Shown here: positions 1 to 8,894 of the stretch, piece by piece
Layout of the letters: every line of letters starts with the position of its first letter
How positions within the stretch are numbered: the stretch's first letter is position 1
Assembly (NCBI GenBank): GCA_965276665.1
Contig: OZ255620.1
Location: 4,464,001 to 4,528,000 of the forward strand
DNA length: 64,000 nucleotides
Direction: 5' to 3'
Origin: CAWGJC01 sp965276665
GTDB taxonomy: Bacteria > Pseudomonadota > Alphaproteobacteria > Acetobacterales > Acetobacteraceae
Translations under genes and position numbers: made by a program
Notes under the pieces: generated by a model
What the model was told of the DNA's origin: nothing
The model's input: the letters and a program-made list of their open reading frames with translations, nothing else
The model's database searches: none

Positions 1-363
1 GCGGTGAAGCGGGAGCTGATGGTCGACGGGTTCGTGCTCCGCTACCGGACCGAGACCGGCTCGGACGGCTTGCCGCCGGGCGAGGGCGCGTTCCTCGCCT
101 GCAGCTTCTGGATGGCGGATTGCTTGACCCTGCTCGGGCAGCATGACGAGGCGCGGGAGATGTTCGAGCGCCTGCTCGGGCTGCGCAACGATCTCGGGCT
201 GCTCGCCGAGGAATATGATCCGCGCGCCGGGCGGCAGGTCGGGAATTTCCCGCAGGCCTTCTCCCACACCTCGCTGATCGGCACCGCACGCACGATCGGG
301 CTCGGCGAAGGCCAGGTCGGCCTCGGCTCGCTGCCGGTGGCGCGCCTGCCGGCGGAGGACTAG
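1..363 (+). CDS. GH15-family glycoside hydrolase, C-terminal fragment
   Basis: This is the last ~120 codons of a gene that begins left of the window. The residues EYDPRAGRQVGNFPQAFSH near the end match the C-terminal signature of GH15 glucoamylase/trehalase-like proteins, in which a catalytic Glu precedes a GNFPQ(A/G)FSH stretch in the (alpha/alpha)6 barrel. The usual family length is about 600 aa, so only the last helices are visible. A role in cytosolic glucan or trehalose hydrolysis is inferred from the family. It ends 47 nt before the glycosyltransferase gene on the same strand. Confidence 0.75.
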   Translation, partial: AVKRELMVDGFVLRYRTETGSDGLPPGEGAFLACSFWMADCLTLLGQHDEAREMFERLLGLRNDLGLLAEEYDPRAGRQVGNFPQAFSHTSLIGTARTIGLGEGQVGLGSLPVARLPAED

Positions 364-410
364 CCGCCCTCCCGCTTGACGGGAACGCCGCGGCCGCTAA
401 TCGAAGAGTG

Positions 411-1529
411 ATGGACGAGTCCGCCGCACCCACCTCTGCGCGCGCCGTGGCCGAGCTGACAATCGTGATCCCCTGCTACAACGAGCGCGGCAATGTCGCG
501 CCGATGGTGGCGCGGCTCGATGCCGGCCTCGCCGGCATCGCCTGGGAGGCCGTCTTCGTCGATGACGACAGCCCGGATGGCACGGCCGAGGCGGTGCGCG
601 CCATCGCCGCCCGCGATCCGCGCATCCGCTGCATCCGCCGGATCGGCCGGCGCGGCCTCTCCTCCGCGGTAATCGAGGGCGCGCTTTCCGCCTCGTCCCG
701 CTTCATCGCGGTGATCGACGGTGACCTTCAGCATGACGAGACCAAGCTCCCCGCCATGCTCGGCGTGCTGCGGGCGGATGCCGCCGATCTCGTGATCGGC
801 AGCCGGCACGTCGCGGGCGGCGATGCGGCGGGGCTGTCGACCGCCTGGCGCCGCCGCATTTCGGATTTCGCCACGCGGGTCGCGCAGGTGGTGCTGCCGG
901 TGCCGCTGACCGACCCGATGAGCGGGTTCTTCATGCTGCCGCGCGCCGCGTTCGAGCGCCTCGCGCCGGCGCTCAACGCGCAGGGGTTCAAGATTCTGCT
1001 CGATCTCGTGCTCTCGGCCGGCAGAGAGCTCCGCGTGTGCGAGATCCCGGTGCGGTTCGGCAAGCGGGTGAGCGGCGAGAGCAAGCTCGACGTGCTGGTG
1101 GTGCTGCAATTCGGCGGTCTGCTGGTCGACAAGTTCACCGGCTCGGTGCTGCCGCAGCGCTTCCTCTCCTTCGCGCTGGTCGGCACGATCGGCATCGCCA
1201 TCGATCTCGCCGTGCTGGTGGCGGCACGCCGCCTCGGATTCGGCTTCGCGGAGGGGCAGACGGTGGCGGCGCTGGTCGCCATGGCGGCGAATTTTCAGCT
1301 CAACAATCTGATCACCTACCGCGACCAGCGTCTGCGCGGCGCCGGCAAGCTGCGAGGGCTGCTGATCTTCATGCTGGTCTGCAGCGTCGGGCTCGTCGCC
1401 AATGTCGGCATCGCGCGGACGCTCTACCTCAGCCATTCCGGCTGGACCCCGGCAGCGGCGATGGGGGCGGCGATCGGGGTGGTGTGGAATTACGCCGTCT
1501 CGGCGACGCTGGTCTGGCGCGCGCGATGA
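411..1529 (+). CDS. GT2 glycosyltransferase with C-terminal GtrA-like membrane domain
   Basis: The 372-aa product starts with a GT-A fold (TIVIPCYNERGN, then VFVDDDSPDGT, then VIDGDLQHDE with the metal-binding acidic motif) typical of dolichyl-phosphate mannose synthase-like enzymes that load a sugar onto polyprenyl phosphate. From about residue 245 it becomes hydrophobic (FLSFALVGTIGIAIDLAVL), the GtrA-type four-helix domain. The start is the ATG at 411; a GTG directly before it is also possible. The stop overlaps the start of the next gene (ATGA), so the pair is translationally coupled. Inferred role: supplying a lipid-linked sugar for the GT39 enzyme that follows. Confidence 0.85.
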   Translation: MDESAAPTSARAVAELTIVIPCYNERGNVAPMVARLDAGLAGIAWEAVFVDDDSPDGTAEAVRAIAARDPRIRCIRRIGRRGLSSAVIEGALSASSRFIAVIDGDLQHDETKLPAMLGVLRADAADLVIGSRHVAGGDAAGLSTAWRRRISDFATRVAQVVLPVPLTDPMSGFFMLPRAAFERLAPALNAQGFKILLDLVLSAGRELRVCEIPVRFGKRVSGESKLDVLVVLQFGGLLVDKFTGSVLPQRFLSFALVGTIGIAIDLAVLVAARRLGFGFAEGQTVAALVAMAANFQLNNLITYRDQRLRGAGKLRGLLIFMLVCSVGLVANVGIARTLYLSHSGWTPAAAMGAAIGVVWNYAVSATLVWRAR

Positions 1530-2986
1530 GGGCGTGGCGGGCGGCGCTGCTCGCGCCCGGGTCTTTGCTCGCCGTGCTGACCGCGCTGCGGCTCGCGGTC
1601 GCGGCGGCGGCACCGCTCTCGCCGGACGAGGCCTATTACTGGGTGTGGTCGCGGGCGCTGCAGCCCGGCTATCTCGACCATCCGCCGATGGTGGCGCTGT
1701 GGATCCGCTTCGGCACCTTGCTGCTGGGCGCGAACCCGCTCGGCGTGCGGCTACTCGGCCCGCTGGCCGCCGCGCTCGGCACGGCGCTGCTGGCGGATGC
1801 GGCGGAATGCCTGATGCCGCAGGTCCGCGCCGGGTTGATCGCCGGCACGTTGCTCAACGCGACGCTGCTGTTCGGCGTCGGCGCGGTGACGATGACGCCG
1901 GACACGCCGCTGCTGTTCTTCTGGACAGCGGCGCTCTGGGCGCTGGCGCGCATGCTGCGCAGCGGGGAGGGCGGCTGGTGGCTGGTCGCCGGCCTCGCGA
2001 CCGGGGCGGCGCTCGACAGCAAATACACCGGCTTCCTGCTGCTCGGCGGCATCGGGCTCTGGCTGCTGCTGCTGCCGCGCGGTCGGCGCTGGATCGTGCG
2101 GCGGGAGCCCTGGCTCGGCGGCGCGCTTTCGCTCGCCTGCTTCATGCCGGTGCTCGCCTGGAATGCCGGGCATGGCTGGGTCAGCCTGCTCAAGCAGGGC
2201 GGACGGAACGGGATGTGGCATCCGGCGAACGCGCTCCGCTACCTCGGTGAATTGATCGGCGGCCAGGTCGGGCTGGCGACGCCGGTGGTCTTCGCGCTCT
2301 GCGTCGGCGGGGTGGTCGTCGTGACAAGGCGGGCGCTGCGCGGCGAGCCGGCCTCCGGCCTGCTCGCCTGCCTCGTGCTGCCCGGCGCGGCGGTGTTTTT
2401 CGAACATGCGATCGGCGACCGGGTGCAGGGCAACTGGCCGGCCGTGCTCTATCCGGCCGCAGCGATCGCGGCCGCGACGGTCGCCGTAAAATGGTGGAAG
2501 CCGGGGGCGGCGCTGGGTTTCGCTTTGACGGCGCTGGTTTCGCTGCAGGCGGCGGCGGCGCCGCTCGCCTTGCCGCCGAGGATCGACGTCACCCTGGCGA
2601 AGCTCGGCGGCTGGGGCAGCCTCGCGCGCCAGGTGGAGGCGGCGCGGCTGCGCACCGGGGCGGCCTATGTCGCCGCCGATGAGTATGGAGTAGCCGCGCT
2701 GCTCGCCTGGTATCTGCCGGATGCGGTGCCGGTCATCGGCCTCGATCCGCATTGGCGCACGCTCAGCCTGCTGCCGGCGCGCCCCGTTCTCGCGGGCAGG
2801 ACCGGGCTGCTGGTGCGCAGCACCCGCCGCGGCGGGCCCCCGGATCCGTCATTCTGGACCGCGATCACGCCGGCGGGGGAAGCGGTCCGGGGCCGGAACG
2901 GCATCACCGCCGAGACATTCACGCTCGACATGGTGACCGGTGCGGCCCAGCCGCCGGCGGCCGCCCTGCTTCCCCATGCGCGTTGA
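1526..2986 (+). CDS. GT39/ArnT-like membrane glycosyltransferase
   Basis: The 486-aa polytopic membrane protein carries the early signature DEAYYWVW followed by YLDHPPMVA, characteristic of the PMT_2/ArnT family that moves a sugar from polyprenyl phosphate to lipid A or another acceptor on the periplasmic side. Many Leu/Ala-rich segments follow and a soluble C-terminal part begins around residue 350. The start overlaps the upstream GT2 gene by 4 nt. A longer reading frame extends upstream, but the conserved N-terminus begins here. The sugar and the acceptor cannot be read from sequence. Confidence 0.85.
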   Translation: MRAWRAALLAPGSLLAVLTALRLAVAAAAPLSPDEAYYWVWSRALQPGYLDHPPMVALWIRFGTLLLGANPLGVRLLGPLAAALGTALLADAAECLMPQVRAGLIAGTLLNATLLFGVGAVTMTPDTPLLFFWTAALWALARMLRSGEGGWWLVAGLATGAALDSKYTGFLLLGGIGLWLLLLPRGRRWIVRREPWLGGALSLACFMPVLAWNAGHGWVSLLKQGGRNGMWHPANALRYLGELIGGQVGLATPVVFALCVGGVVVVTRRALRGEPASGLLACLVLPGAAVFFEHAIGDRVQGNWPAVLYPAAAIAAATVAVKWWKPGAALGFALTALVSLQAAAAPLALPPRIDVTLAKLGGWGSLARQVEAARLRTGAAYVAADEYGVAALLAWYLPDAVPVIGLDPHWRTLSLLPARPVLAGRTGLLVRSTRRGGPPDPSFWTAITPAGEAVRGRNGITAETFTLDMVTGAAQPPAAALLPHAR

Positions 2987-2997
2987 GCGGACCCGGT

Positions 2998-3060
2998 CCT
3001 CGCCCCCACTCGACCTCCCACGAAAGTATACTCCCGTTGGGCGGCCGGGTGGGGGCGAGG
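2998..3060. terminator. Inverted repeat between convergent genes
   Basis: CCTCGCCCCCAC (2998-3009) and GTGGGGGCGAGG (3049-3060) are perfect 12-bp inverted complements between the convergent ends of the GT39 gene and msrQ. There is no T-tract, so a bidirectional terminator is an inference from position. The right arm is part of a dispersed repeat. Confidence 0.4.
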
Positions 3061-3097
3061 GCCGGCGCCGACTCCACCGAAGGTGAAAATGCTCTAG
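3027..3097. repeat. Dispersed intergenic repeat, copy A
   Basis: A TATACT box, a core of the form GGTGGGGGCGAGGGCCGGCG continuing to CCGACT, and the terminal motif ATGCTCTAG recur in the same order at 13177-13238. The ATGCTCTA end is also the outer end of the IS630 element at 14273-14282. This looks like a small non-autonomous mobile repeat or a decayed IS end. Confidence 0.55.
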
Positions 3098-3155
3098 CAC
3101 CCACGCGCGTGAGCGAGATTAGGACCATCACGCGTGCCGCGATCAGGCCCGCAAT

Positions 3156-4058
3156 TCAGGCGCGCGCGGGCATCCGCTTCCGGCCGGGCACGAGGCGGGC
3201 GAGGGCGGAGACGGCCACCACGCCGAGCGCCGTCAGGAACACCCAGGCAGACGGCCGCAGGCTGGCGAGGCTCCGGAACATCAGATTGGCCTGCAGCACC
3301 CGCATCGGGTTGATGTGGGTGGCGACCGCATACCATCCCGCCTCGATATAGGCGGTCGCCACCGCCACCACTGGCGCCATGACGAGCAGCACCAGCAGAT
3401 TGCGCGACCAGCGCCCCGGCAGCAGGCGCCAGAGCAGCAGCCAGAGCAGGAAGCCGGCCATCACCACCGCTTCCGACACGTTCGCCTTGGCCTGCATAAA
3501 GAAATGCAGGATGCCGATCGCGGTGAGCAGGTAGATCGTGCGGTGCAGCTCCTTCCAGCGCACCCCCATGCGGCGCAGCGCCGCATCGGTCGAGGTAACG
3601 CCGAGCGCCACCAGCCCGACCAGCGCGACGAACCCGATGCTGAGATAGACGCGCCGCACGATCTCGCTCGCGACGGTCAGCAGGTGGAAATTCTCGTCCA
3701 CCACGTACAGCGCGAGATGCCCGAGGACATAGGCCATCGCGGTCACTCCCACCATGCGGCGGACGAGCGCCAGATCGGGCCAGTCCAGCAGCCGGATCGC
3801 CGGGGTGATCGCGAGCGCGATCAGCAGGAAGCGCACGGTCCAGAACCCGAAGCCGTGCAGCACTTCGGTGATCGGGCGGCCGGGAAACGCGCCGCTGACA
3901 TACTGGATGCCGATCGCCAGCGCCGGGACGAACATCAGCGCGAAGCAGATCGCCTTGAGCCTGGAGAGCCGGCCGCGCCGGTCGGTCCAGGGATAGGTGG
4001 GGGGCCGCTTGCGCGGTGGGGCAGGACGCGGAGGCGCGGCTTGGGCAACATCCGCCAT
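3156..4058 (-). CDS. msrQ: MsrQ, heme-binding membrane subunit of the methionine sulfoxide reductase
   Basis: The 300-aa protein has a basic, proline-rich N-terminus followed by about six membrane segments of the ferric-reductase-like fold. Histidines fall in the expected helices (LHGFGFWTVRF, YVLGHLALY, WKELHRTIYLLTAIGILHFF). MsrQ passes electrons from the quinone pool through heme to periplasmic MsrP, which repairs oxidised methionine in envelope proteins. msrP normally sits directly upstream, but here the upstream neighbour is an unrelated secreted protein 3 nt away, so the partner must lie elsewhere or be absent. Confidence 0.88.
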   Translation of the reverse strand: MADVAQAAPPRPAPPRKRPPTYPWTDRRGRLSRLKAICFALMFVPALAIGIQYVSGAFPGRPITEVLHGFGFWTVRFLLIALAITPAIRLLDWPDLALVRRMVGVTAMAYVLGHLALYVVDENFHLLTVASEIVRRVYLSIGFVALVGLVALGVTSTDAALRRMGVRWKELHRTIYLLTAIGILHFFMQAKANVSEAVVMAGFLLWLLLWRLLPGRWSRNLLVLLVMAPVVAVATAYIEAGWYAVATHINPMRVLQANLMFRSLASLRPSAWVFLTALGVVAVSALARLVPGRKRMPARA

Positions 4059-4061
4059 CGA

Positions 4062-4658
4062 TCACATGCCCGGCTTGATGCCGTCCGTGCCGACCGTCAC
4101 CCGCGAGGCGGCGAGGCTGCCATCGGCGGCGCGGTCGGCGGTAAGCACCACGGCCGCGCCCGGTTTGAGATCGGCGAGCGAAGCGGGCACCGGCGTCAGG
4201 ATCGGCAGGTCCGGCGGCACGCGGACGGTGAAATTGCCGCCCTGGTAGGAAAGGGTGAGGTCGTGGCCGCTGGTGGCGTTCACCTCCGCGCTCACGGTCG
4301 CGTTGGTCATCGTGCTGCCGGGCGCGAGATCGTAATCGCGGTGGCCCTCGCCATTGCCGCGCATCGATTCCGGGAACACGCGGAGCTCGACCGCGCGGGG
4401 CACGCCGTCCGGTCCCGGAATCGCGGTGGTGGCGATGAAGCTCCCCGGCTTGACGTCGGAGAAGGCGACCGGCTTCAGCGTGGTCACCGTCAACGGATCG
4501 GCGAGCGTCACGGTGATGGTGTCGCCCTCCCGCGTCGCGATGGTGAGCGCGTGGTTGGCGGTGGCCGTGATGGTGCCGCGCACCCGCTCGGTGGTCTGCG
4601 CCAGCGCCGGCGCTGACAGCATGGCGCCGGCGAGGAGGAGCGCGGGCAAATGGCGCAT
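4062..4658 (-). CDS. Secreted protein with repeated small beta domains (DUF5666-like)
   Basis: The start was placed at 4658 because the product then begins with a clear signal peptide (MRHLPALLLAGAMLSAPALA). The 198-aa protein contains two similar halves of the form VRGTITATANHALTIAT and VSAEVNATSGHDLTLSY, each followed by a Pro-rich turn and a LKPG(A/S) motif, suggesting tandem OB-like beta modules as in DUF5666 proteins. It lies 3 nt upstream of msrQ on the same strand and is probably cotranscribed with it. A role in the redox repair pathway is only a contextual guess. Confidence 0.6.
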   Translation of the reverse strand: MRHLPALLLAGAMLSAPALAQTTERVRGTITATANHALTIATREGDTITVTLADPLTVTTLKPVAFSDVKPGSFIATTAIPGPDGVPRAVELRVFPESMRGNGEGHRDYDLAPGSTMTNATVSAEVNATSGHDLTLSYQGGNFTVRVPPDLPILTPVPASLADLKPGAAVVLTADRAADGSLAASRVTVGTDGIKPGM

Positions 4659-4702
4659 GGATTGTCCTGACGTTCTTTGCATCCGGGGCGTAAGACGCGC
4701 GT

Positions 4703-6754
4703 TCACGGCTGATATTCCGGGCATTCGGGCACGTTGCGTGCGAGCTCTTCGAGCCAGGCCGCGGCGGTCGCATCAGAGGGCGCCCGCCAATCGCCGCGCG
4801 GGGAGAGCGAGCCGCCGGCGGTGACCTTCGGCCCGTTCGGCATCGCCGAGCGCTTGAACTGGCTGAACGCGAAGAACCGGCGGAGGAACAGGCCGAGCCA
4901 GTGGCGGATCGGCCCAAGCCCATAGGCACGGCGCCGCTCCTCGGGGAAGCCGGGCGGCCATTCCCCGGCCTCCGCATCCCCCCAGGCATGCAGCGCGAGG
5001 AAGGCGATCTTCGACGGCCGGAACCCGTAGCGCAGCGTGTAGAACAGGTTGAAATCCTGCAGCTCGTACGGCCCGATCGAGGCTTCCGTGCTTTGCGGCG
5101 GCGCGCCGTCCTGCACCGGGATCAGCTCGGGCGAGATCTCGGTCCCCAGGATGGAGGTCAGCGTCTCGCCCACCGCTTCGGCGAACAGGCGCTCGGCGAT
5201 CACCCAGCGGATCAGGTGCTGGATCAGCGTCTTCGGCACGCCGGCATTGACGTTGTAATGCGACATCTGATCGCCGACGCCATAGGTGCACCAGCCGAGC
5301 GCCAGCTCCGAGAGGTCGCCGGTGCCGAGCACGAGGCCGCCATGCTGGTTGGCGAGGCGGAACAGGAAATCCGTCCGCAGCCCCGCCTGCACGTTCTCGA
5401 AGGTCACGTCATAGACCGGCTCGCCGCGCGCATACGGGTGGTCCATCTCCGCCAGCATCCGCTCGGCCGCGGGCCGGATGTCGAGCTCGCGGAACCCGGT
5501 GCCGAGCGCCCGCATCAACGCGCTTGCGTTCTCGCGAGTGTGATCGCTGGTGCCGAAGCCGGGCATCGTGTAGCCGAGGATGTTCTCGCGCGGCAGGCCG
5601 AGCAGATCCATCGCGCGCGCGGCGACGATCAGCGCCTGCGTCGAATCGAGCCCGCCGGAGACGCCGATCACGATTTTCCTGATCCCCGTCGCGCGCAACC
5701 TTTGCACGAGCCCGGCGACTTGGATGTTGTAGGCCTCGTAGCAATCCTGCGCGAGGCGCGCGCGGTCGGCCGGCACGAAGGGAAAGCGCTCCACGCGGCG
5801 CTTGAGGCCGATATCGCCGTCGGGCGGGTCGAGCCGGAAGCGGATGCGGCGGAATTCCGGGGCGCCGACCCGGCGGCGATTGTCGTCGAACGTGCCCATC
5901 CGCATCCGTTCCTGCCGCAGCAGGTCGAGATCGACATCGGCGATGGCGAGCTGCCCGGCCGGCGCGAACCGTCCGCCCTCGGCGAGCATCACCCCGTTCT
6001 CGAACACCGCGACCTGTCCGTCCCAGGCGAGATCGGTGGTGGATTCGCCGGCGCCGGCGGCCGAGTAGAGATAGGCGGCCAGGCAGCGGGCGGATTGGGA
6101 GGCGCAGAGAAGCTGCCTGGTTTCCGCCTTGCCGATGGTGATGCTGCTGGCCGAGAGATTGGCGAGCACGGTCGCGCCGGCGAGGGCGGCGATGCTGCTC
6201 GGCGGCACCGGCACCCAGACATCCTCGCAGATCTCGGTATGGATCACCGCGCCTGGCAGATCCTCGGCGGCGAACAGCAGGTCGTCGCCGAACGGGACGG
6301 TCCGGCCCGCGAAAGCGATCTCCCCGCGCATCCCGCTCCCGGACGCGGTCTGCCGCGGCTCGTAGAACTCGCGGTAATTCGGCAGATGGATCTTTGGTAC
6401 CACGCCGAGCAGCCGGCCGCGATGGATGACGAGCGCGGTGTTGAAGACCCGCCCGGCATGGCGGAGCGGCGCGCCCACCAGCAGCACCGGCAGCAGGTCG
6501 GCAGAGCCGGCGATCACCGCCTCGGCGGCGCGCTCCACCCCGTCGAGCAGCGCATCCTGCAGGAGGAGGTCGTCGAGCGCGTAGCCGGAGAGGGTGAGCT
6601 CGGAAAACGCGATCAGCCCGACACCCTGAGCGGCGCAATCCGCCGCCACGCGCAGCACCGTCGCCGCATTGGTCTCTGGATCGGCGAGGCGGCAGGGCGT
6701 TGTGCAGGCCGCGACCCGGAGGAACCCGTGCCGGTAGCTCGATCGGAACGACAT
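4703..6754 (-). CDS. nadE: Glutamine-dependent NAD+ synthetase
   Basis: This 683-aa enzyme makes NAD from deamido-NAD, ATP and glutamine. The N-terminal nitrilase-type glutaminase domain shows the catalytic Glu ([15 protein letters not shown]), Lys ([17 protein letters not shown]) and Cys (ICEDVWVP). The C-terminal synthetase domain has the PP-loop [14 protein letters not shown] followed by [12 protein letters not shown]. The length matches the bacterial two-domain form. The start at 6754 ([17 protein letters not shown]) fits family N-termini better than an ATG 21 codons upstream. The gene is divergent from the M20 amidohydrolase gene, with about 116 nt between starts. Confidence 0.95.
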   Translation of the reverse strand: MSFRSSYRHGFLRVAACTTPCRLADPETNAATVLRVAADCAAQGVGLIAFSELTLSGYALDDLLLQDALLDGVERAAEAVIAGSADLLPVLLVGAPLRHAGRVFNTALVIHRGRLLGVVPKIHLPNYREFYEPRQTASGSGMRGEIAFAGRTVPFGDDLLFAAEDLPGAVIHTEICEDVWVPVPPSSIAALAGATVLANLSASSITIGKAETRQLLCASQSARCLAAYLYSAAGAGESTTDLAWDGQVAVFENGVMLAEGGRFAPAGQLAIADVDLDLLRQERMRMGTFDDNRRRVGAPEFRRIRFRLDPPDGDIGLKRRVERFPFVPADRARLAQDCYEAYNIQVAGLVQRLRATGIRKIVIGVSGGLDSTQALIVAARAMDLLGLPRENILGYTMPGFGTSDHTRENASALMRALGTGFRELDIRPAAERMLAEMDHPYARGEPVYDVTFENVQAGLRTDFLFRLANQHGGLVLGTGDLSELALGWCTYGVGDQMSHYNVNAGVPKTLIQHLIRWVIAERLFAEAVGETLTSILGTEISPELIPVQDGAPPQSTEASIGPYELQDFNLFYTLRYGFRPSKIAFLALHAWGDAEAGEWPPGFPEERRRAYGLGPIRHWLGLFLRRFFAFSQFKRSAMPNGPKVTAGGSLSPRGDWRAPSDATAAAWLEELARNVPECPEYQP

Positions 6755-6870
6755 CACGCATCCCCGAAAGCCGCCGGAAGATGGTGCGTTGCCGCATCGG
6801 GGACAAGCGGACTTCAACCTCGGCGAAAACTCGTTAGCATGGTCCCGAACCCAGAAAGGAAGCCCCGAGC

Positions 6871-8292
6871 ATGCAGAACACCGAGGAAATCTGGCGCCTC
6901 GTCGAGGCCAAGAAGCAGGCGTTCGAGGCGCTGAGCGACCGGGTCTGGGGCATGCCCGAGATCGCCTATACCGAGGCCCGCTCGGTCGCCGAGCACCTGG
7001 GCGAGATGGAGCGCCAGGGATTCCGCATCACCCGCGACGTCGCCGGCATCCCGACCGCGGTGATGGGCGAGGCCGGGGAAGGCGGCCCGGTGATCGCGAT
7101 TCTCGGCGAATACGACGCGCTGCCCGGGCTCAGCCAGGAGGCGGGCGTCGCCGAGCACCGCCCGGTGGAGGAGAACGGGCACGGCCATGGCTGCGGCCAC
7201 AACCTGCTGGGGTCCGCGGCGTTGCTCGCGGCGACGGCGGTGAAGGACTACTTGGAGGCGAACGGCATCAAGGGCCGCGTGCGCTATTACGGCTGCCCGG
7301 CCGAGGAAGGCGGTGCCGCCAAGGGCTTCATGGTGCGCGCCGGCGCGTTCAAGGATGTGGACATCGCGATCTCCTGGCATCCGGCGGCGTTTTCCGGCGT
7401 CAACGAGCCGATCTCGCTCGCCAACACCCGTATCGACTTCACCTTCACCGGCCGCTCCGCACACGCCGCCGCCTCGCCGCATCTCGGACGCAGCGGGCTC
7501 GACGCGGTCGAGCTGATGAATGTCGGCGTCAACTACATGCGCGAGCACATGCCGAGCGATGCCCGCGTGCATTACGCGCTGCTCGATGCCGGCGGCATCG
7601 CGCCGAACGTCGTGCAGGCGACCGCGAAGGTGCGCTACCTGATCCGCGCCCGCGAGCTGCCGGAGCTGATGAAGCTGATCGGCCGCGTCCGCAAAATCGC
7701 CGATGGGGCCGCGCTGATGACCGAGACCAAGGTCACCACCAAGGTGGTGAGCGCGGTCTCCAACCTGCTTGGCAACTCGCCGATGGAGCGGGCGATGCAG
7801 GACAATTTCGACCGGCTTGGGCCGCCGCACTTCGACGAGGAGGACAAAGTGTTCGCCCGCGAGATCCAGGGCACGCTCACCGAGGAGGACATCTCGACCG
7901 CCTGCCGGCGCGTGGGCGTCGCCCCTTCCGGCTCGCCGCTCTGCGACATCGTCGTGCCGCTCGGCGCGCCGGGCGAGCCGATGGTCGGCTCCACCGATGT
8001 CGGCGACGTGAGCTGGGTGGTGCCGACCGTACAGGCGCGCGGCGCCACCTACGCGATCGGCACGCCCGGCCATTCCTGGCAGCTCACCGCGCAAGGAAAA
8101 ACCCCGGCGGCGCATAAGGGTCTGGTGCATGTCGCCAAGGTGATGGCCGGCACCGCGCTCGACGCGATCCGCGACGAGACCCTGGTCGCCCGCGCCAAGG
8201 CGGACCATCAGGCCCGCGTCACCGCCTCGCCCTATGTCTGCCCGATCCCGGATGACGTGAACCCGCCGATCCAGATGTCGAAAGTTGCCTGA
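6871..8292 (+). CDS. M20-family amidohydrolase, AbgB-like
   Basis: The 473-aa product matches the aminobenzoyl-glutamate hydrolase B group of M20 metallopeptidases. The metal-binding motifs are visible: [12 protein letters not shown], the catalytic pair CPAEEGG, and [12 protein letters not shown]. The dimerisation domain carries [22 protein letters not shown]. The family hydrolyses amide bonds of N-acyl or aminobenzoyl amino acids in the cytosol; the substrate here is not determined. An AAGGAAG ribosome site lies 8 nt before the ATG. No abgA or abgT partner is adjacent. Confidence 0.88.
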   Translation: MQNTEEIWRLVEAKKQAFEALSDRVWGMPEIAYTEARSVAEHLGEMERQGFRITRDVAGIPTAVMGEAGEGGPVIAILGEYDALPGLSQEAGVAEHRPVEENGHGHGCGHNLLGSAALLAATAVKDYLEANGIKGRVRYYGCPAEEGGAAKGFMVRAGAFKDVDIAISWHPAAFSGVNEPISLANTRIDFTFTGRSAHAAASPHLGRSGLDAVELMNVGVNYMREHMPSDARVHYALLDAGGIAPNVVQATAKVRYLIRARELPELMKLIGRVRKIADGAALMTETKVTTKVVSAVSNLLGNSPMERAMQDNFDRLGPPHFDEEDKVFAREIQGTLTEEDISTACRRVGVAPSGSPLCDIVVPLGAPGEPMVGSTDVGDVSWVVPTVQARGATYAIGTPGHSWQLTAQGKTPAAHKGLVHVAKVMAGTALDAIRDETLVARAKADHQARVTASPYVCPIPDDVNPPIQMSKVA

Positions 8293-8346
8293 TCCGGAAC
8301 GTCGATGACAGGCTCCGCCGCCCGCCGGAAGGCGGGCGGCGGATGT

Positions 8347-8715
8347 CTAACGCTCGAGCAGGCCCAGCAAGGTGCGGAGCAACTCTTCCGGGCCGAACGG
8401 CTTGACGAGGAGCGCCTGACGCGTAGTCAGTGCTCCGTGGGCGGCGAGGCTGTCCGGCCGTCCGGTCATGAACAGCACGACCGCGTCGGGATGGCGCGCC
8501 TGGAAATGCCGGGCGAGCGTCACCCCGTCCGACCCGCCCGGCATCTGCACGTCGGTCACCAGCCCGTGAAACCCGTCGGGATGGTCGAGCAGGGCTTCCG
8601 CCGCCACCGCCGACGCAGCCTCCGTCACGTTGCATCCGGCATCGGCGAGGGCTTCGCCCAGCACGGCGCGGATGATGAATTCGTCCTCGACCAGCAGGAT
8701 GCGGCGGCTGCTCAC
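8347..8715 (-). CDS. Single-domain response regulator (receiver only)
   Basis: The 122-aa receiver domain has the acidic pocket (LLVEDEF), the phosphorylatable Asp in LVTDVQMPGG, the switch Thr in LFMTGRPD and the conserved Lys in LLVKPFG. No output domain follows, so it would act by protein contact, as CheY- or DivK-like proteins do. The GTG start at 8715 is preceded by a strong GAGGAGA site; a longer open frame upstream lacks family similarity. No histidine kinase is adjacent. Confidence 0.85.
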   Translation of the reverse strand: MSSRRILLVEDEFIIRAVLGEALADAGCNVTEAASAVAAEALLDHPDGFHGLVTDVQMPGGSDGVTLARHFQARHPDAVVLFMTGRPDSLAAHGALTTRQALLVKPFGPEELLRTLLGLLER

Positions 8716-8894
8716 TCTGTCTCCTCGCGGCACCGGTCTGCCGGATACATGAGTGACGCAACGTAACTCCGGCCCGATCCGTTTCTTCGCCTCGCGTTCC
8801 GTTCTCGCTGGGGTGATCGCCGCGTCCGCGCGTCCGCATGTGGACAGCATGCCGTTTCGGTGCTTGCTAAATGCCTCCGATGGCGAGGGGACCG

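Noticed and set aside
360..1613. Long minus-strand open frame opposite the GT2 gene
   Set aside because: It is an antisense shadow rich in Arg/His/Gln typical of high-GC codon bias; the plus-strand product has clear GT2 motifs.
4901..6934. 677-codon plus-strand open frame opposite nadE
   Set aside because: Antisense shadow; the minus strand carries all catalytic motifs of NAD synthetase.
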